DNA of 64,000 nucleotides, from NCBI RefSeq assembly GCF_030143245.1, contig NZ_JARJNS010000001.1, positions 558,001 to 622,000 of the forward strand. Direction: 5' to 3'. Origin of the DNA: Rhabdaerophilum sp. SD176. GTDB lineage: Bacteria > Pseudomonadota > Alphaproteobacteria > Rhizobiales > Beijerinckiaceae. The position numbers and the translations under genes were made by a program. How positions within the stretch are numbered: position 1 is the stretch's first letter; each line of letters starts with the position of its first letter. The notes below the pieces were generated by a model, which had not been told where the DNA came from, did no database searches, and saw only the letters and a list, made by a program, of their open reading frames with translations. Shown one piece after another: positions 60,772-64,000 of this stretch.

Positions 60772-61182
60772 ATGTGGACGCCATCGACCCCCTTTGCCCC
60801 GCCAGGCACCAAGCTGGACCTCGAGGAAGGAACCCGCCTCTCGCCCCGTTTCAATGCTGACGGGCTGATCACGGCCATCACGGTCGATCACGTTGATGGC
60901 GGGATTCTCATGCTCGCCCATATGAATGCCGAGGCGCTCGCGCGCACGCTCGAAACCGGAGATGTCTGGTATTTCTCGCGCTCGCGGAATGAATTGTGGC
61001 GCAAGGGGGCAACAAGCGGCCACACCCAGCGGTTGGTCGAGATGCGGGTGGATTGTGACCAGGATGCCGTGCTGATCCGGGTCGAGCAACTGGGCCCGGC
61101 CTGCCATACCGGCCGGCGATCCTGCTTCTACCGCCGGGTCGAGGCGCGCGATGGCGGCTTCGTCCTCGTGACAGAGGACTGA
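60772..61182 (+). CDS. hisI: Phosphoribosyl-AMP cyclohydrolase
   Basis: A 136-residue enzyme. The active-site block TGDVWYFSRSRNELWRKG and the metal motif VDCDQDAVLIRVEQLGPACHTGRRSC (in pieces) are typical. The ATG at 60772 begins the protein-like part; an earlier in-frame TTG falls in the folE terminator and is rejected. It performs the third step of histidine synthesis. The folE-hisI order is common in this group. Confidence 0.93.
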   Translation: MWTPSTPFAPPGTKLDLEEGTRLSPRFNADGLITAITVDHVDGGILMLAHMNAEALARTLETGDVWYFSRSRNELWRKGATSGHTQRLVEMRVDCDQDAVLIRVEQLGPACHTGRRSCFYRRVEARDGGFVLVTED

Positions 61183-61200
61183 AGCCGCGAAGGCTGCGGC

Positions 61201-61632
61201 TCAGCTTGCGGCGATATAGTCGCGCAGGGTCGCGCTTTCCTGCTCAAGCTCGGCGAGGCGATACTTCACCACATCCCCGATCGAGATCATCCCGTCGAGC
61301 CGCCCGTCCAGAACCACCGGCACATGGCGGAACTTTCCGGCCGTCATGATCTCCATCACCTGGTTGATCGGCGATGCGGCGACGCAGGTCACAACGCGCC
61401 GGGTCATGTGATCGGCCACGCGGTCTTTCATCGCGGTCTCGCCGCCGGTGGCAACGGCGCGGACGATATCGCGCTCGGAAAGGATGCCGGCGATGGAGCC
61501 GCCGGCACCGGCGACGACGACGGCACCGATGCGGTGCTCGGCCAGAAGCACCGCCGCCTGCTGAAGGCTCTGCCCGGGCTCCACCGTGATCACGGCTCTG
61601 CCCTTGTTCGCGAGAATCTTGCCAACGCTCAT
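61201..61632 (-). CDS. CBS-domain protein
   Basis: A 143-residue protein of two CBS domains: residues 1-65 (LQQAAVLLAEHRIGAVVV, GILSERDIVRAVA) and 75-130 (HMTRRVVTCVAASPINQVMEIMT, FRHVPVVLDGRLDGMISIGDVVKY). The ATG at 61632 is the start of the conserved part. CBS pairs bind adenine nucleotides and usually act as sensors. It is convergent with hisI. A long leader with a hairpin lies upstream. Confidence 0.9.
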   Translation of the reverse strand: MSVGKILANKGRAVITVEPGQSLQQAAVLLAEHRIGAVVVAGAGGSIAGILSERDIVRAVATGGETAMKDRVADHMTRRVVTCVAASPINQVMEIMTAGKFRHVPVVLDGRLDGMISIGDVVKYRLAELEQESATLRDYIAAS

Positions 61633-62049
61633 CGGTCGCTCCCTTGTTGCGGTTCTGGCGCGGCCTCGCCACGCGGGCCGCGTGACATACGACTTTTGTC
61701 GAAATCGCAGCCGGACGCAACGCGAAGATGTTGCGCAGCGCAATATGAGAATTTGTGAATAAGGGGCCCGGAAAAGTAAACGCCGCGCCCGGAGCCAGGC
61801 GCGGCGTGAATTCCTTGGAGCGAGTGAAAGGTCTCACATTGCCCCGGATTCCGCAATTGCCATTCCTGATTAAGGTTACTTTGACCGGCTGCGCGGCCGC
61901 CCGGGCGTTAACTTCTGCCGGCACGGATTTCGCGAGGCACGAGGCCAGAGGCCCGTCCTGTTCCGGATCGGAACGGATCGGCCACCTGAACCAGAAATCA
62001 GCGTCCGCCCTTTCCCGAAAGGGGACGGGACCGAGCCCGGGAAGCCGTC
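61633..62049. other. Intergenic region between CBS gene and PAS gene
   Basis: About 420 bp with no supported gene. The main structure is the inverted repeat CGCCGCGCC (61781-61789) / GGCGCGGCG (61798-61806) with an 8-nt loop. On the minus strand it is followed by TTTACTTTTCC, so it might act as an attenuator or terminate a short RNA ahead of the CBS gene. Confidence 0.5.
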
Positions 62050-62724
62050 ATGCGTCATTCGTCGATCCGCTCCGTCTATGCCTACTGGAACCATTTGCGG
62101 GCCCACCGACCGGCACCGTTCCGCACGGAGGTCGATCCGCGCGCGCTCGCGCGGGAGCTGGGAGACCTGTTCCTGCTGGAAGGCGAACGCGGGGACATGC
62201 AGTTCCGCCTCGCCGGATCACGCATCGTCCAGGCCCTCGGCGACAGCCTGACCGGCCGGCGCTTTGCCCTCCTCTGGGAGGACGGGGCGAAAGCCGGCGC
62301 CGAGGAAGCCATTGCGACCGTGCTGGAGGCCGAAGAGCCGATGCTCCTTGGCATACGGCTGTCCGAACCCGAAATCCGGCCCGAGCCGTCCCCGACGCCG
62401 CCGCCGCCATCCCGCCCGGCTCCGTGGCTCAATCTCCGCCCGTTACCCGGCCCCCGGATCGAGCGCCGCGCGCCGCTGGGCCTTGCCGGCGAATTGCTGC
62501 TGCTGCCGCTGCGCCACCCTGCGGGGTCCGGCCGGCGCATCTTCGGGGCGATGGCCCTGTTCGCCCCCCCGGCAATACCGCGCACCACACCGGCCCGGCT
62601 GGTGATTTCCGGCGGTCGCATGCTCGGCCGCGATGCCCTGCCCCTGCGCGGCTTCGATCTGGTTCCGGGCGGTGTCGAGCGGCGCGCGCACCTGCTGGTG
62701 CTGAAGGGCGACCGCGATAACTGA
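62050..62724 (+). CDS. PAS-domain protein (PAS_5/DUF1457 type)
   Basis: A 224-residue protein. The first half, SVYAYWNHLRAHRPAPFRTEVDPRAL in pieces, LFLLEGERGDMQFRLAGSRIV and LTGRRFALLWEDG, matches the alphaproteobacterial PAS_5 family. A Pro-rich linker at 108-125 is followed by a second beta-rich part. It is probably a cytosolic sensor of unknown ligand. It is followed 153 bp later by the PilZ gene on the same strand. Confidence 0.82.
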   Translation: MRHSSIRSVYAYWNHLRAHRPAPFRTEVDPRALARELGDLFLLEGERGDMQFRLAGSRIVQALGDSLTGRRFALLWEDGAKAGAEEAIATVLEAEEPMLLGIRLSEPEIRPEPSPTPPPPSRPAPWLNLRPLPGPRIERRAPLGLAGELLLLPLRHPAGSGRRIFGAMALFAPPAIPRTTPARLVISGGRMLGRDALPLRGFDLVPGGVERRAHLLVLKGDRDN

Positions 62725-62877
62725 TCCCGGAGCCGCATGGAACCGGGGGCGAACAGGCTTAAGCTTTCGTTTCCGGCTTCATGGCAAAGTGCATCATCGT
62801 GCTTTTCCACGGGAAATCGGATGTCTTTGCCTTTGATGAAACCTCGGGATTCTGCTGTCCCGGCGCGCCTTTTCCGG

Positions 62878-63465
62878 ATGAGCGACGAGCAGCGCCAGGG
62901 GCCGCGCGTCAAACTGTCGATCGGTGGCCGCTTCATGCGCCCGGACCGGAGCGAACATGGCGCCACGATCACCGAGGCATCCCTGCGAACCATGGAGATC
63001 GAGTCGGACGCCCTTGTGGCCACGGGCGAGCGCATCGTCGGCTATTTCTACACGATCGGCCGGATCGAAGGCAAAGTCCTCCGCGTGAAGTCGAGGACCT
63101 TCATCCTTGAGCTGGTGACAACCCTGGTGAAGCGCGATCGCCTGGCCAGCCAGCTGATCTGGCTCGCCAACCGCGAGATCCTCAACCTGCCCGAAGACCG
63201 CCGCCATGACCGCGTGGTGCCGAACGACCCGCGCATCAGCGTCCGTCACAAGCTGTCGCCGCATGTGGAGCCCGTCAACGGCCATCTGATCGACGTTTCG
63301 CGCTCGGGCGCGGCGCTCTCGATCCGGGGTGATTTCGGGAAGGGCGATGAGATCATCATCGGCACCACGCCGGCCCGCGTGGTCCGTGTGTTCGATGGCG
63401 GCATCGCGGTCGAGTTTCACGGCTCGGTCCCCGAAGCGATGTTCGACGTCAAGATGCGGCTCTAG
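62878..63465 (+). CDS. PilZ-domain protein
   Basis: A 195-residue protein with two PilZ-like units. The first (residues about 5-90) is diverged, starting RQGPRVKLSIGGRFMRPD. The second (about 110-195) keeps the RRHDRVV...ISVRHKL-type motif and DVSRSGAALSIRG, the c-di-GMP binding pattern (D/NxSxxG). The ATG at 62878 is chosen because it starts the conserved part; 62821 is possible. It likely controls motility or surface polysaccharide. Confidence 0.85.
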   Translation: MSDEQRQGPRVKLSIGGRFMRPDRSEHGATITEASLRTMEIESDALVATGERIVGYFYTIGRIEGKVLRVKSRTFILELVTTLVKRDRLASQLIWLANREILNLPEDRRHDRVVPNDPRISVRHKLSPHVEPVNGHLIDVSRSGAALSIRGDFGKGDEIIIGTTPARVVRVFDGGIAVEFHGSVPEAMFDVKMRL

Positions 63466-63540
63466 GACCTGCACCTGCACGCTGCTCCCGCAATGACGCG
63501 GGGGTGCCGGCCGTCAGGATGCCGGCTGTATCGGAAGGAA

Positions 63541-63563
63541 GCCGCCCCCCGGGCGGCTTTTTT
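63541..63563 (+). terminator. Terminator of the PilZ gene
   Basis: GCCGCCC-CCC-GGGCGGC followed by TTTTTT. Confidence 0.88.
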
Positions 63564-63879
63564 GTGCCTGAAACGAGAGAGCAGCCCACCGGCCGGAAGG
63601 CCGTCTTTTCGCTAGCCTTTATTCGCGCCTAACTGGCCTAGTAAATCCTGATTAATTCTGGAAGCTGCAATTTGATCGATCTTTTCGAGGATCTTCAGAT
63701 AGTTGTTTTTATTCAATATCTTATATGGTTAACAAATTTTTCTCTCCGCTCTTTGGAAAATGTACCGGGCGGGCATGCTTAGAAATCCCTTAATCCGACA
63801 TCGAAAATCCGAGCACTGAAAATCGCCGGATTTGAAAAGGACCCATGCGATCACTCATCTCGACGAACGGGAGGGGTGC
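63564..63879. other. AT-rich intergenic region
   Basis: About 315 bp, clearly AT-richer than the rest (e.g. TATATGGTTAACAAATTTTT around 63725). No gene is supported. It probably contains the promoter and a long leader of the secreted protein that follows; a foreign origin is possible. Confidence 0.6.
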
Positions 63880-64000
63880 ATGAAAAGCGTTATCGTCAAG
63901 ACTGCAGGTTTTATTGGTCTATTGATGCTTGCGAATACTGGGGCGCAGGCACAGCAGACAGCAAGCATCGGTGCGGCAACATCGCCGCCTCTGGGCTTCG
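63880..64000 (+). CDS. Secreted protein (3' partial, cut by window edge)
   Basis: The frame starts at an ATG 3 nt after a GGGAGGGG-type site and reads MKSVIVKTAGFIGLLMLANT, a signal peptide ending near AQAQQ, then a Thr/Ala/Ser-rich start. About 40 residues are inside the window, so the family cannot be assigned. Codon use is AT-richer than upstream genes. It was not included among longer open frames because of its length. Confidence 0.7.
   Translation, partial: MKSVIVKTAGFIGLLMLANTGAQAQQTASIGAATSPPLGF

Noticed and set aside
59358-60881. A 507-codon open frame as one large protein
   Set aside because: Only the last 148 codons match the scaffold family; the rest is antisense to folE and carries its shadow.

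Overview
This 64 kb window is high-GC chromosomal DNA of an alphaproteobacterium, most likely a member of the Hyphomicrobiales (Rhizobiales). The inference rests on the order thrS / yidD / iscU-like scaffold / folE / hisI, on DUF2336 and PAS/PilZ proteins, on LigAB-type protocatechuate 4,5-dioxygenase, and on abundant GntR-FCD, TRAP and Liv-type transport genes. I see no prophage, integrase, transposase or CRISPR array. The genus cannot be named from this sequence alone.

Region by region. 0-5 kb: 3' part of an acrylyl-CoA reductase gene, two small membrane proteins, YggT, and a sodium:solute symporter with its DUF4212 partner, followed by a long AT-richer gap. 5-9 kb: an enoyl-CoA hydratase/3-hydroxyacyl-CoA dehydrogenase fusion with eroded catalytic motifs, a photolyase-family protein with its domains in unusual order, and a GST/HxlR divergent pair. 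9.3-22.3 kb: an aromatic-acid block with vanA-vanR-vanB, a MetE-like methyltransferase, a complete Liv-type ABC transporter (livK-H-M-G-F), ligA/ligB, a YciI protein, an alpha/beta hydrolase and a LysR regulator. 22.3-27.3 kb: GntR regulator, TRAP transporter (P, Q, M) and UxuA-like mannonate dehydratase, i.e. hexuronate use. 27.3-34.8 kb: an acyltransferase-like membrane protein, CysB-like regulator, tRNA-Tyr, rlmB, an MHS-family transporter, tRNA-Thr, an outer-membrane protein and a lipoprotein. 34.9-43 kb: a LuxR-type response regulator convergent with a hybrid kinase, a tandem glycine riboswitch in front of dadA, a universal stress protein, rpsU, cspA, an L,D-transpeptidase and an orphan AapJ-like binding protein. 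43-55 kb: chemoreceptor, metallo-beta-lactamase-fold protein, NAD kinase, response regulator + Hpt, DUF2336 + lytic transglycosylase, MaoC + CitE-like lyase, flavin reductase, an exported protein and a 104-bp tandem repeat. 55-64 kb: thrS, a ClpP-like exported protein, yidD, a compositionally foreign DUF4760 gene, iscU-like, folE, hisI, CBS, PAS and PilZ proteins, and the start of a secreted protein in AT-rich DNA.

How they fit: vanillate would be demethylated by VanAB to protocatechuate, which LigAB opens by 4,5-cleavage. The flanking Liv-type transporter is a plausible importer of aromatic acids. The TRAP/UxuA block handles sugar acids. Both suit an organism living on plant-derived material. 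Later steps of both pathways are not in the window.

The best leads are the photolyase-family protein with FAD domain first and alpha/beta domain last, the glycine riboswitch with a hairpin masking the dadA ribosome-binding site, paired palindromic operators at vanA, hxlR and the TRAP operon, the degenerate FadJ-like enzyme, the 104-bp repeat that carries a Shine-Dalgarno-like segment, and the DUF4760 insertion.
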